DNA of 64,000 nt from Fen-1254 sp963769605. GTDB taxonomy: Bacteria > Bacteroidota > Ignavibacteria > UBA10030. Both the position numbers and the translations under genes were made by a program. The notes under the pieces are model-generated. The model ran no database searches. It saw only the letters and a list, made by a program, of their open reading frames with translations, and was not told where the DNA came from. The stretch spans positions 806,001 to 870,000 of the forward strand of contig CAVYML010000009.1 of NCBI GenBank assembly GCA_963769605.1. Direction: 5' to 3'. Of the stretch, positions 25,923-35,491 are shown piece after piece; position 1 is the first letter of the stretch; each line of letters opens with the position of its first letter.

Positions 25923-27308
25923 TTACAGTTCACAGTTTACCATCTTCAAAAACTCTTCTCCGTATTTCCAGATATCACCCGCACCCATCGTGACAACGAT
26001 ATCACCCGGTTTCACAATCGATTTTAGAAATGCCGGAACTTTGTTTTTGTCCTGAATATAATGCGCTTCTTTATGGCCAAATTGCTTTGCCGCATTGACG
26101 ATCAGTTCTCCGGTAATTCCCTGAATCGGTTCTTCGCGTGCCGGATACACGTCCGTAACGATCAACACATCAGACAACAGAAACGATTTGCCGAAGTCTT
26201 CATAAAAATCGCGCGTACGGGAATACAGGTGCGGTTGAAACACGCAAACCACTCTTCGCCGCCAGCCGGCTTTCACACCGGCAAGTGTCGCTTTGCATTC
26301 AGTGGGGTGATGTGCATAATCGTCGTACAGCGTAATACCTGAGACCTCACCCTTTCTTTCCCAGCGGCGGTAGACCCCGGAAAACTTTTCAATCCCGGAC
26401 TTTATTTTATCGAAAGGAATGCCGAGTTCAAGACCAACCGCAATGGCGCCGAGCGAGTTCTGGACATTATGTTTTCCCGGAACCTGCAGCGTCACCGAAC
26501 CGAGCTCTGTATTATCCTTGACCAGCGTATAAAACGACTGGTTGTCTGCATGACGGATGTCTACAGCCTGCACATCGGCCTGCGGATTCAGACCGTATGT
26601 TGTAATCTTTTTCTTATTTAAAAACGGCATAATATCAAGCAGCGCCGGTTCATCAAGGCACAGAACAATAAATCCGTAAAACGGAACTTTCTGTGCGAAC
26701 TGTATGAATGCATTTTTGATATCCTCAAGGTCGCGGTAACAATCCAGATGATCCGTTTCCAACGTTGTCAGCACGGCAATAGTCGGCGTTATGGAAAGGA
26801 ACGAACGATCGTATTCGTCTGCCTCCACAACAATAAACTCGCCCCGACCAAGGCGGGCGTTCGTGCCCCCAAGACCGCTTAATTTTCCGCCGACAATCAC
26901 CGTTGGATCGAGGCCCCCTTCCAATAAGACGAGGCTGGTCATCGACGTTGTCGTAGTTTTACCGTGCGTTCCTGCAATTCCGATGCCGTATTTTAAACGC
27001 ATTACTTCTGCAAGCATTTCTGCACGGCGCACGACGGGAATTTTCCGGCGCTGTGCTTCAATCATTTCCGGGTTCTCGGATTGCACGGCAGACGAATATA
27101 CAACGGTATCGACATCGGCTGCAATATTCTCCGCCCGGTGCCCTTCGTAAATTGAAGCACCGAGTTTCTGGAGCCTCTCCGTCACTTCCGAAAGCGAACG
27201 GTCAGATCCGCTGACGGCAAATCCCTGGTCGAGCAAAATTTCTGCTATGCCGCTCATACCGATGCCGCCGATGCCGATAAAATGTAATTTTTTAATTGAA
27301 CTGAACAT
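25923..27308 (-). CDS. murC: UDP-N-acetylmuramate--L-alanine ligase MurC
   Basis: 461 residues. N-terminal HFIGIGGIGMSGIAEILL (UDP binding), ATP loop GIAGTHGKTTTTSM, VVEADEYDRSFL, and C-terminal YDDYAHHPTE with metal and substrate ligands. Adds L-Ala to UDP-MurNAc. The last codons overlap a 7-bp repeat tract, so the C-terminal tail VNCEL may have been acquired from it. Confidence 0.97.
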   Translation of the reverse strand: MFSSIKKLHFIGIGGIGMSGIAEILLDQGFAVSGSDRSLSEVTERLQKLGASIYEGHRAENIAADVDTVVYSSAVQSENPEMIEAQRRKIPVVRRAEMLAEVMRLKYGIGIAGTHGKTTTTSMTSLVLLEGGLDPTVIVGGKLSGLGGTNARLGRGEFIVVEADEYDRSFLSITPTIAVLTTLETDHLDCYRDLEDIKNAFIQFAQKVPFYGFIVLCLDEPALLDIMPFLNKKKITTYGLNPQADVQAVDIRHADNQSFYTLVKDNTELGSVTLQVPGKHNVQNSLGAIAVGLELGIPFDKIKSGIEKFSGVYRRWERKGEVSGITLYDDYAHHPTECKATLAGVKAGWRRRVVCVFQPHLYSRTRDFYEDFGKSFLLSDVLIVTDVYPAREEPIQGITGELIVNAAKQFGHKEAHYIQDKNKVPAFLKSIVKPGDIVVTMGAGDIWKYGEEFLKMVNCEL

Positions 27309-27311
27309 GAT

Positions 27312-27833
27312 CTATTCTTTCCTGTCCGATAAGGAGGAAAACCGGCCAGGTTTTCTTCCCGGCACTTTTTGAGCAATCCGTTCCATCTCTGCGACAAGCT
27401 CCCGATCGCGCTCATATCGCCCGACCCTGATATGAATCGGCAGGGAGCGGTTTTTCAACTTTATTGAAATATGCTGAAACCTTCCTGCCGTCTGCACGGA
27501 ACGTTCTTTGCCAATATGCATCCATTCAATATCCATGACAGCGAACTCCCGCCGGCGCGAACGTGAATAAAAAACAAAGCGGTCGGCGGAAATAATCAGT
27601 TTCCGGTCCCGCCAGATGTTGAGAAGAAGAACCACAAACGATACAACAACAAACAAAATAATAATGAGTACAATCGGATCCCTGAAGACGAAGCTGAACT
27701 GGTCTTCGATAAAACTTCCGCGAATCCCTGCATACATGACCAGCGTCAGCAAATAAATGAGAGATTGCTGGTAATAAAAATCCAATTTGTATTTAAAAAT
27801 TTTCTCTTCCATGAATGGATCCATGATGATCAT
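27312..27833 (-). CDS. Small membrane protein with PH-like domain, between murG and murC
   Basis: 173 residues. Two transmembrane helices (SLIYLLTLVMYAGI and PIVLIIILFVVVSFVVLLL) followed by a strand-rich basic domain (RKLIISADRFVFYSR, FAVMDIEWMHIGKE, HISIKLKNRSLPIHIRV) and a C-terminal helix ELVAEMERIAQ. The order resembles bacterial PH-domain membrane proteins (YdbS/bPH type), an inference from pattern only. Its ATG overlaps the murG stop by 4 bases and it ends 3 bases before murC, so it is translationally coupled within the dcw operon; a role in envelope or division is likely but unproven. Confidence 0.75.
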   Translation of the reverse strand: MIIMDPFMEEKIFKYKLDFYYQQSLIYLLTLVMYAGIRGSFIEDQFSFVFRDPIVLIIILFVVVSFVVLLLNIWRDRKLIISADRFVFYSRSRRREFAVMDIEWMHIGKERSVQTAGRFQHISIKLKNRSLPIHIRVGRYERDRELVAEMERIAQKVPGRKPGRFSSLSDRKE

Positions 27834-28636
27834 TGCTGTCGAATAAGTGAAATAATTTCTTGTGCAATAACTTTTCCTGCATCTGGCTTTCCAAACGATC
27901 GGCAGGCTTCACCGATCCTGTTTCGCCGTGCCTCGTCTTTCAAAAGATCGTTCAATATCGGCTGCAAATGTTCCTGCAGATCGGAATCCTTCACTAAGAG
28001 CGCCGCTCCGCTTTCCGCTAAAACTTTCGCATTGAAACTCTGGTGATCCGCTGCGGCAAAGGGATACGGCACAACAATCGCAGTTTTTCCCAGACGCATT
28101 ATTTCCGCCAGTGTTGTCGCGCCTGCGCGGCAGATAACGATATCGGCAGCAGCATAGGCGTATTCGACATCGTCGATAAAAGGCCCAACCCAGCCGATTC
28201 CTTTTGTATTCATAAGCCCGGCAAGCGCCGCATCTGCTGGGCCGGTTTGCCAAATAAACTGAACTCCGTGCGCGGCAAATTCTTCCGCGCAACTCTTCAC
28301 GGCATGATTGATGGAAGAAGCACCGAGACTTCCGCCGATCACCAGCACGGTCGTCTTACCGTCAACAAGATGAAAACGTGCAATGCCCGCTTCCCTTGGA
28401 ATACTGCCGAGGGCATCGCGTGTCGGAGTTCCGACCAGTTCAATGTTATCCTGTCGTTTCAGTTTCCGGCGCGTTGCATCGAAAGCTATGAAGACTTTTG
28501 CCGCCCTTGCCGAGAGCATGCGCGTCGTAATGCCGGGATAACTGTTGGACTCATGAACCACCGCCTGGATACCCAGCAGTGTCGCTGCGTACAGGTACAG
28601 GACCGCAGACATACCCGCCGGTACCGACGACAACAT
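27830..28636 (-). CDS. murG: MurG, C-terminal part (frameshifted)
   Basis: From about 28594 downward this frame carries the rest of MurG: LYLYAATLLGIQAVVHESNS, PGITTRM, VLVIGGSLGASSINHAV, IWQTGP, VICRAGATTLAEIMRLGKTA and VPYPFAAADHQSFNA, i.e. the GT-B C-terminal UDP-GlcNAc-binding half. The first ten or so residues of the open frame (MLSSVPAGMS) are out of register with the family and are not real. MurG adds GlcNAc to lipid I on the inner membrane face. See the N-terminal part for the frameshift. Confidence 0.93.
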   Translation of the reverse strand: MLSSVPAGMSAVLYLYAATLLGIQAVVHESNSYPGITTRMLSARAAKVFIAFDATRRKLKRQDNIELVGTPTRDALGSIPREAGIARFHLVDGKTTVLVIGGSLGASSINHAVKSCAEEFAAHGVQFIWQTGPADAALAGLMNTKGIGWVGPFIDDVEYAYAAADIVICRAGATTLAEIMRLGKTAIVVPYPFAAADHQSFNAKVLAESGAALLVKDSDLQEHLQPILNDLLKDEARRNRIGEACRSFGKPDAGKVIAQEIISLIRQQ

Positions 28637-28952
28637 CCGGTGAAAACTTCTTGATCAGAAAGAACGATTGAACCAGCGAAACGGCGGCCTTCAATGGAAA
28701 TAAAAGGTTTCCCGGACGAAGGCTCCTGTGAAATCCGCTGATCCAGATTGTCGAAAATTCGTATCCGCGCTCCGGAACGACGCGCGATTCTATTTTTCCT
28801 TTCGTGCCGGCGAATAAAAATTTTGCATCCGGCCTTATTTTTTTTAATTCATCTGCGATCGCCAGCGCCGGAAAAACATGTCCTCCGGTGCCTCCGGCCG
28901 CAATCAAAACCCTTATGTTCCGCTCCGCTGTGATATCAGTAAGCCTTTCCAA
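28551..28952 (-). CDS. murG: MurG, N-terminal part (frameshifted)
   Basis: Starts at TTG 28952, overlapping the ftsW stop. RVLIAAGGTGGHVFPALAIA is the MurG glycine loop, followed by FLFAGTKGKIESRVVPE and SPDVVVGTGGYVCGPV. After GYVCGPV the frame should continue L-Y-A-A-T-L-L-G; instead the DNA reads CCTGTACCTGTAC where CCTGTACTGTAC would keep frame. One extra C at 28594/28595 therefore splits the gene. As MurG is normally essential, an assembly indel or some form of frame correction is more likely than loss. Confidence 0.9.
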   Translation of the reverse strand: MERLTDITAERNIRVLIAAGGTGGHVFPALAIADELKKIRPDAKFLFAGTKGKIESRVVPERGYEFSTIWISGFHRSLRPGNLLFPLKAAVSLVQSFFLIKKFSPDVVVGTGGYVCGPVPVRSDTAGYPGGGS

Positions 28953-30099
28953 GTCCGGTTGACGGCTGCGCTGCCATTTCCGTCCCTGATTTGATGATGC
29001 GCGGATGCATATCGGTATAAGCGGAAATATTCAGCAGCACGCCGACTGCAAACGCCGTCATCAACAACGCGGATCCGCCATAGCTGATGAACGGCATCGG
29101 TAATCCGGTCGTCGGGAAAATGCCGAGCGCAACGCATGCATTAACGACTGCGTACAACGTGACCGTTCCGGTAATAGCGATCGCAAGGTAACGCCCGAAA
29201 TCGTCTTTTGCATACTTGGCAATTTTATAGCCGCGTATCATAATAAACAAGAAGGCCGCCAGAATAAAAACAGCGCCGACAAATCCGTATTCTTCTCCGA
29301 TAATTGAGTATACAAAATCGTTGTACGATTCGGGCAGGAAGAGATCCCGCTGACGGCTTTCACCAGGGCCGACACCGAAAATTCCTCCGTTGCCGAATCC
29401 GATAATCCCCTGCCAAAGCTGATAATTCGCCCTTCCGTTCGAACGACTTTGCATGAACAGCTTGATGCGCTGTAAACGATACGGTGCGATCAGAACATAC
29501 CCCGCGAGCAGCGGAATGATGCACCCTATAGTCGCCGCCAGATGCGAAAAGCGGACGCCGCCAATATAAAGAATCATGAGCGAGAGAACGATAATCATTG
29601 CACTTGTACTGAAATTCGGCTGCAGCATGACAAACAGCATCACGATACCGACCCAGATCATCGCCGGTATAAATCCATGTTTCAAATCTCTGATCGTTTC
29701 ACCTTTTATTGCCAGCAGCGCACACAAATAGAAGAGCAGTGTGAATTTTGCAAACTCTGAAGGCTGGAAGCCAAGTCCGCCGTAATGAAGCCAGCGCACG
29801 GCACCCTTTGTTTCGCCTCCGAGCAGAAGCGTTATCGCCAGGAAAACGATGGAAATAATGAGCGCCGGTTTTGAAATCTTCTTATAGACACGGTACGGAA
29901 TGCTCAATCCGGCAAACAGTGCGCCGATGCTGAGCAGAATCTTAATCGCGTGGAGATCAAGATAGTGATTCTGATTTTCATACCGTGCGTATGCCCATTC
30001 CGCTGAAGCGCTGTAGACGACACCGAGACTGATCACCATCAGGCCTAAAACGGCAACCAGCAGCCAGATATCGATATGATTTTTTTGCATCTTTATCAC
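28936..30099 (-). CDS. ftsW: Septal peptidoglycan polymerase FtsW (SEDS family)
   Basis: 387 residues with about ten transmembrane helices. LGVVYSASAEWA at the first helix, GGETKGAVRWL in the loop before the conserved Asp/Glu region, FQPSEFAKFT, GGIFGVGPGESRQRDLFLPE and ATTGLPMPFISYGG-type sequence near the end (TTGLPMPFISYGGSALL). Polymerises lipid II together with the transpeptidase FtsI. Four-base overlap with murD. Confidence 0.96.
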   Translation of the reverse strand: MIKMQKNHIDIWLLVAVLGLMVISLGVVYSASAEWAYARYENQNHYLDLHAIKILLSIGALFAGLSIPYRVYKKISKPALIISIVFLAITLLLGGETKGAVRWLHYGGLGFQPSEFAKFTLLFYLCALLAIKGETIRDLKHGFIPAMIWVGIVMLFVMLQPNFSTSAMIIVLSLMILYIGGVRFSHLAATIGCIIPLLAGYVLIAPYRLQRIKLFMQSRSNGRANYQLWQGIIGFGNGGIFGVGPGESRQRDLFLPESYNDFVYSIIGEEYGFVGAVFILAAFLFIMIRGYKIAKYAKDDFGRYLAIAITGTVTLYAVVNACVALGIFPTTGLPMPFISYGGSALLMTAFAVGVLLNISAYTDMHPRIIKSGTEMAAQPSTGLGKAY

Positions 30100-31451
30100 A
30101 ATGTGTTTACAAGTTCTTTAAAAACTTCTCCGCGGTGCTCATAATTTCGGAACCAATCGAACGAAGCGCAAGCAGGCGAAAGAAGCACAATATTGCCAGG
30201 CTCCGCTAAAAACTTTGCCGTTGAGACTGCTTCTTCCATCGAAGCGGCTTTTTTGACAACGACCGTTCCGCGAAACGCCTTTTCTACCGTATCGGACGAT
30301 TCACCGATAGCGACAATCGCACGCACGTGTTCTTTCGCAAGTTCGGTCAGCCGGGAATAATCGTTCCCTTTATCCCGCCCGCCGAGTATCAACACGATCG
30401 GCTTCTTAAATGCCTGCAGGGCATACCAGACGGAATCGACATTCGTCGCTTTGGAATCATTATAATAGCGGATGTTATTCAACTCCCGCACAAATTCCAA
30501 GCGATGTTCCACACCTTTAAATGTTTTCAGTGTTGAGCGAATAGATTGCGCATCCACTCCGAGCATCTGACCGATAAGCACAGATGCCATTGCATTGTAA
30601 ACATTATGTGTCCCTTTAATAAAAATATTTTCGACCGGAACAATTTCCGCCCGTTCGCCGTTCAGCCGCGTAACCAGCATTCCCTCCTCCAGAAACGCGC
30701 CTTCAGGGAGGGTCGTTTTTACGCTGAAACCAATTTTCCGGCAGCGCGCTTTTCCGATCACTTTTTTCGTCCATTCATCATCCGCATTGTACATGGCAAC
30801 ATCGTCACCGGCTTGATTCTCGAAGATGCGTGCTTTCGACGCCGCGTATTTTTCCATCGAATGATCGTAACGGTCCATATGATCAGGCGTGATGTTCAGC
30901 AGCGCCGAAATCCGCGGCCGGAATGTCGCAATATGATCGAGTTGAAAACTGCTTACTTCAAGAACGGCGACATCTGTTTCAGTCAAAGCAGAAACGAGAG
31001 ATGAGAAAGCTGTTCCAATGTTGCCGGCAATAACATGTCCCTTTTTTGCATTTTTCAGCAGCTCTCCGGTCAAGGTGGTTGTGGTCGTTTTTCCATTGCT
31101 GCCTGTAATAGCCACGATAGGCGCACAGCAGAACCAGCTGCCGACTTCAAGTTCACTCACAATTTTTTTTCCCCGTTTCTGCGCCTCCAGAACAACCGGA
31201 GCATTACTCGGTACACCGGGGCTGACGACCATCAACGCACAGTCATAGACGCGCTCAGAATGTTTTCCTGCTTCGTATGCAATACCGGCGGCCTTCAGAT
31301 CCACAAAAGAAGCCTGCAGTTTCTCAGCGGTGGATGCATCGCTGATAAAGACGTCTGCACCATGCGACTGCAGCAGGCATGCAACAGCGATACCGCTTCG
31401 TGCAGCACCGATGACCGAAACTTTTTTATGGAGCAGCGACGATTGATCCAT
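30096..31451 (-). CDS. murD: UDP-N-acetylmuramoylalanine--D-glutamate ligase MurD
   Basis: 451 residues. VSVIGAARSGIAVACLL at the N-terminus, ATP loop AITGSNGKTTTTTLTGELL, VLEVSSFQLDHI, YNDSKATNVDSVWYAL and ILGGRDKGNDYSRL. Adds D-Glu to UDP-MurNAc-L-Ala. It starts 5 bases after mraY and overlaps ftsW. Confidence 0.97.
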   Translation of the reverse strand: MDQSSLLHKKVSVIGAARSGIAVACLLQSHGADVFISDASTAEKLQASFVDLKAAGIAYEAGKHSERVYDCALMVVSPGVPSNAPVVLEAQKRGKKIVSELEVGSWFCCAPIVAITGSNGKTTTTTLTGELLKNAKKGHVIAGNIGTAFSSLVSALTETDVAVLEVSSFQLDHIATFRPRISALLNITPDHMDRYDHSMEKYAASKARIFENQAGDDVAMYNADDEWTKKVIGKARCRKIGFSVKTTLPEGAFLEEGMLVTRLNGERAEIVPVENIFIKGTHNVYNAMASVLIGQMLGVDAQSIRSTLKTFKGVEHRLEFVRELNNIRYYNDSKATNVDSVWYALQAFKKPIVLILGGRDKGNDYSRLTELAKEHVRAIVAIGESSDTVEKAFRGTVVVKKAASMEEAVSTAKFLAEPGNIVLLSPACASFDWFRNYEHRGEVFKELVNTL

Positions 31452-31455
31452 TTTC

Positions 31456-32580
31456 TTAGCGAACCTTAAATGTCGACAAACTCAGAATCATCAAAATAAC
31501 GGCGATAATATAGAACCGGGTTACGATCTTAGGCTCCGGCCATCCTTTCATTTCAAAGTGATGATGGATCGGCGCCATTTTGAAAACCCGTTTACCCTCG
31601 CCGTACCGTTTTTTCGTATACTTGAAATACATTCGTTGAATGATTACGGAAACTGTTTCCATAAGAAAAACACCGCCGAGTGTCGGCAGGAGAAATTCCT
31701 TTTTAATAAGCACGCACAAAGCGCCGATAATACCGCCGAGCGCCAGCGATCCGGTGTCTCCCATAAAAACTTGCGCCGGATAGGAATTGAACCAGAGAAA
31801 TCCAAGAGACGCGCCGACGATAGCGGAACAATAAATGGCAAGTTCTCCGTTGCCCCGCAGATAAGGAATTGTCAGGTACTGGCTCCAGATGGAATGCCCG
31901 GAGACGTACGTCATAATCGCGAGTGTAAAGCTGACAATACCGACATTCCCGATGGCAAGGCCGTCCAGGCCGTCTGTGAGATTAACGGCATTCGAGGTCG
32001 CCGTTATGACAAAGATGACCATCGGAATATAGAGGAGACCGAAATCGAATTCCGTATATTTGTAAAAGGGAACAGTCGTGCTCGATTTCAGGCGCCATAA
32101 ATCCGGATCGATCCATTGCGGAAAGAAATAAATAATACCACCGACAACGAGCCCGACAAAAATTTGTCCGACAATTTTATAACGCCCAATAAGCCCTTTC
32201 GGTTTCTTTTTGATCACTTTCAAATAATCGTCCAGAAAACCGACAGCGCCAAGGGCTATGGTTACGAAAAGAATTAGAATGATATACATGTTTTTAAGGT
32301 CCGTCCATAAAAGCGCCGGAATTATAATGGACGTCAACACAATAAATCCTCCCATGGTAGGTGTACCGGCTTTTGTAAGATGATTTTTAGGGGCTTCCAA
32401 TTTTGCCGATTCACCGATCTGCCGGCTGCGAAGCATTCGAATAATTTTCGGTCCAAGCCAGAATGAAATCACGAGCGCTGTAACTGCAGCAGCACCGGCG
32501 CGGAATGTGATGTACCGAAAGACACCGAATCCCGGTACATTGAATGTCTTGTGAAGATAGGTAAAGAGATAATAGAACAT
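31456..32580 (-). CDS. mraY: Phospho-N-acetylmuramoyl-pentapeptide transferase MraY
   Basis: Start set at Met of MFYYLFTYLHKTFNVPG, 4 bases after murF, giving 374 residues (family about 360); the frame extends 17 codons upstream into murF. About ten transmembrane helices. KAGTPTMGGFIVL, GFLDDYLKVIKKKPKGL (Asp pair for Mg), NAVNLTDGLDGLA and the His motif MAPIHHHFEMKGWPE. Transfers phospho-MurNAc-pentapeptide to undecaprenyl phosphate, giving lipid I. Confidence 0.96.
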   Translation of the reverse strand: MFYYLFTYLHKTFNVPGFGVFRYITFRAGAAAVTALVISFWLGPKIIRMLRSRQIGESAKLEAPKNHLTKAGTPTMGGFIVLTSIIIPALLWTDLKNMYIILILFVTIALGAVGFLDDYLKVIKKKPKGLIGRYKIVGQIFVGLVVGGIIYFFPQWIDPDLWRLKSSTTVPFYKYTEFDFGLLYIPMVIFVITATSNAVNLTDGLDGLAIGNVGIVSFTLAIMTYVSGHSIWSQYLTIPYLRGNGELAIYCSAIVGASLGFLWFNSYPAQVFMGDTGSLALGGIIGALCVLIKKEFLLPTLGGVFLMETVSVIIQRMYFKYTKKRYGEGKRVFKMAPIHHHFEMKGWPEPKIVTRFYIIAVILMILSLSTFKVR

Positions 32581-32584
32581 ACGG

Positions 32585-33994
32585 TTATACCATCGACTGT
32601 GAAAATCGTTCGTTGATCGCTGCAACCACATCTTCCATTTTCATACCGCGGGAACCCTTCACCAGGACGATATCTCCCGGAGCGATCATCCGCAGGACAT
32701 ATTCGATCAGTGCCGCTTTAAGTTCAAAGTGTGCTTTGGCGTTGACAACCGCAGCATCGGAAATATGAGCAGCCAGTTCGCCATACGTCAATAAAATATC
32801 GACGCTGCACGCTCCGACCGATTCTCCGATCTGCCGGTGCAGCTCCGGCGCGTTCGGACCGAGCTCGAGCATATCGCCAAGTACGGCAATTCGTTTCCCA
32901 GTTGTATGCGTGTCTTTGAGCGTCTTTAATGCGGCCGTCATCGAATCCGGATTGGCATTGTATGTATCGTTTATGATTGTAAGCCCGTCGATTGTCAGAA
33001 GCTGCATCCGTTTGCCGACTGAAGAAAATTGTCCGAGTGTTCTTTGAATATCTGCCGGCTTCACTTTAAAGGTCAGTCCCACCGCCGCCGCCGCAAGTGC
33101 ATTCTTCGCATTGTGCTCGCTCGGCACGGCGAGCTGCACGGGAAATTTTTTCTTTTTTCCCGTCTTTACAAAAAATGAAGCGCAGGCCTGTTCATTTATT
33201 TCCAGCACGGATCCTTTCACTTTCGCTCCACGCGCTGAGAATCCGTACGTTACATTTTTCTTTATTTTTTTTGCAAGCCGAACGATACGCGCATCGTCCA
33301 TATTGGTCAGGAAGATTCCGTGATGAGCAGCAAGCCAGAGCAGCAATTCCCCTTCAGCTTTAGCAACCCCTTCGATCGTACTGAAAAACTCCAGATGCTC
33401 GCGCCCGATATTGGTAATCATTCCGTGCGTAGGCTCTGCAACATTGCACAGATAGGTTATCTCGCCCGGATGATTGGTTCCGATTTCGATTACGACAATC
33501 TCATGTTCTTTCTCGAGGCGAAAAAGCGTTTGTGGAACACCGATATGATTATTCAAATTTCCTTGTGTGCAGAGAACTTTGTACTTTGCGGATAAAACAT
33601 CCTCGATCATTTCCTTTGTCGTCGTCTTGCCGTTCGATCCTGCAACCGCAAGAACGGGAATATCGAAACGCCTCCTGTGAATTGTTGCAAGCCGTCCAAG
33701 CGCGTGAACGGTATTTTCAACGACGAGGATCGGAAGATTCATGCTGACCAGCATCGTGATGTTTCCGGAAGCCCATCGTTTCTCCACGATGAGAGCAGAT
33801 GCTCTTTGCTCGACTGCCGTCGAAATAAAATTATGACCGTCGAACTGGTCGCCGCGAATCGCGACAAATAATTCTCCCGGTTTTACCGTGCGCGAATCTA
33901 TCGAAACGCCGGTCACGTCAAGGGACGCGGGAGTATCGAAATCGGACGCTTGAATGTGCGGTATACTGAGGATATCTTTCTTTGTCAGTTTCAT
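32585..33994 (-). CDS. murF: UDP-MurNAc-tripeptide D-alanyl-D-alanine ligase MurF
   Basis: 469 residues. DSRTVKPGELFVAIRGDQFDG, ATP loop AVAGSNGKTTTKEM, VIEIGTNHPGEI, NDTYNANPDSM and VLVKGSRGMKMEDVV. Adds D-Ala-D-Ala to the tripeptide. No ddl gene for D-Ala-D-Ala synthesis is in this cluster. Overlaps murE by 4 bases. Confidence 0.97.
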   Translation of the reverse strand: MKLTKKDILSIPHIQASDFDTPASLDVTGVSIDSRTVKPGELFVAIRGDQFDGHNFISTAVEQRASALIVEKRWASGNITMLVSMNLPILVVENTVHALGRLATIHRRRFDIPVLAVAGSNGKTTTKEMIEDVLSAKYKVLCTQGNLNNHIGVPQTLFRLEKEHEIVVIEIGTNHPGEITYLCNVAEPTHGMITNIGREHLEFFSTIEGVAKAEGELLLWLAAHHGIFLTNMDDARIVRLAKKIKKNVTYGFSARGAKVKGSVLEINEQACASFFVKTGKKKKFPVQLAVPSEHNAKNALAAAAVGLTFKVKPADIQRTLGQFSSVGKRMQLLTIDGLTIINDTYNANPDSMTAALKTLKDTHTTGKRIAVLGDMLELGPNAPELHRQIGESVGACSVDILLTYGELAAHISDAAVVNAKAHFELKAALIEYVLRMIAPGDIVLVKGSRGMKMEDVVAAINERFSQSMV

Positions 33995-35487
33995 AAGAAT
34001 TGTTCTATAACTTCCCGATCGCTGAAATGCCTTTTTTCTTTTCCGATAATTTGATAGTCTTCATGTCCTTTTCCGGCAACAAGAACGACATCGCCTTCCT
34101 TTGCCGCAAAGAGCGCGCGTTCGATCGCAAGAGCGCGGTCGACCTCGCGCAAAACGCTCGCGTGCTGTGTGATGCCGCCCAAAACTTCATCGACAATCGT
34201 TTCAGGATTTTCCGTTCGCGGATTGTCCGACGTCACAATTACAAGATCGCTCAGCCGGCCGGCAACTTCGCCCATGAGAGGACGTTTCGTTTTGTCCCTG
34301 TCTCCTCCTGCGCCGAAGACCGTAATAATGTTACCACGTTCCTTTTTCGGAAGAACGTCATGAATGGTTTTCAGGCAGTTTTCCAGCGCATCGGGTGTGT
34401 GTGCGTAATCGACAATTGCCGTCCACCCTTTCGGTGATACGATGCGCTCAAAACGGCCGCGCACATTTGTAACGCGGGAAATTCCTTCCTTAATTTTCTC
34501 TCCGGAGATTCCAAGTCCGAAAGCCGCTGCAACAGCGGAAAGAACATTGTATGCATTAAAGCGTCCGATAAGCGGCGTTGTGACTGTAAACTTCCCGCTG
34601 CCGTAGAAAATTTCCAGTGATGTACCGTTCATGCTCAAGTCCACCTTCTCAGCGCGAACATCGGCTTCTTGCTTAATGCTGTACGAAATCTTTCGCGCCG
34701 AAGACGACTCCACAATGCGTAATCCATACGGATCGTCGGCATTGAACACCGCACATGCATCCGGTTTCAGCATGTCAAAAAAAATTTTCTTCGCCGCAAA
34801 ATATTTTTCCATCGTCCCGTGATAATCCAGATGATCCTGAGTCAAGTTTGAAAACACAGCCGCATCGAAATCGATTCCGGAAACACGGGATTGATCCAGC
34901 GCATGCGATGAAACTTCCATGGAAACCGCCGTGCATCCTTCCTCCTCCATCGCTGCAAAAAACCGCTGCAGTTCAAGAGATTCAGGAGTCGTATGTGTTG
35001 CCGGAACGACATTCTCGCCAATGCAGTATTCGATGGTTCCAATCAATCCGGTTTTTTCGCCGGAGCTTTCCAAAATGGATTTCAACAAATGCGTTGTTGT
35101 CGTCTTTCCGTTCGTTCCTGTTACTCCGGCGACTTTCATGTTCCGGGACGGGTGCCCGTAATAATTCGCAGCCATCTGCGCCAGTGCCTTGCGTCCATCA
35201 GGGACGACAATTTTAATCACCCCGGCGTGCATGCATAAAGGATCGGGAATCGCTTGATCGTCTTCCACAACGACCGCTTTGGCGCCGTTGGCAATCGCGG
35301 CCTGCAGATACCGGTGGCCGTCGCTTGAAGCGCCTTTGATCGCAACGAAGCAGTCATTTCGCTGCACTTTGCGGGAATCGTACTGCAAACCTGCGAGCGA
35401 AATATCCTGCGTCACTGCCATCTGTCCGAACATTGTCTGAAATAGTTTCGAAACACTCACACCCTCAAGAAGTTTTGCTAATTTCAT
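33991..35487 (-). CDS. murE: UDP-MurNAc-L-Ala-D-Glu:meso-diaminopimelate ligase MurE
   Basis: 498 residues. YDSRKVQRNDCFVAIKG, ATP loop GVTGTNGKTTTTHLL, TTPESLELQRFF, VDYAHTPDALENCL and VTSDNPRTENPE. The DNPR motif is the one that selects meso-diaminopimelate rather than lysine, so the cell wall is predicted to be DAP type. Lies 4 bases after ftsI. Confidence 0.97.
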   Translation of the reverse strand: MKLAKLLEGVSVSKLFQTMFGQMAVTQDISLAGLQYDSRKVQRNDCFVAIKGASSDGHRYLQAAIANGAKAVVVEDDQAIPDPLCMHAGVIKIVVPDGRKALAQMAANYYGHPSRNMKVAGVTGTNGKTTTTHLLKSILESSGEKTGLIGTIEYCIGENVVPATHTTPESLELQRFFAAMEEEGCTAVSMEVSSHALDQSRVSGIDFDAAVFSNLTQDHLDYHGTMEKYFAAKKIFFDMLKPDACAVFNADDPYGLRIVESSSARKISYSIKQEADVRAEKVDLSMNGTSLEIFYGSGKFTVTTPLIGRFNAYNVLSAVAAAFGLGISGEKIKEGISRVTNVRGRFERIVSPKGWTAIVDYAHTPDALENCLKTIHDVLPKKERGNIITVFGAGGDRDKTKRPLMGEVAGRLSDLVIVTSDNPRTENPETIVDEVLGGITQHASVLREVDRALAIERALFAAKEGDVVLVAGKGHEDYQIIGKEKRHFSDREVIEQFL

Positions 35488-35491
35488 ATTC

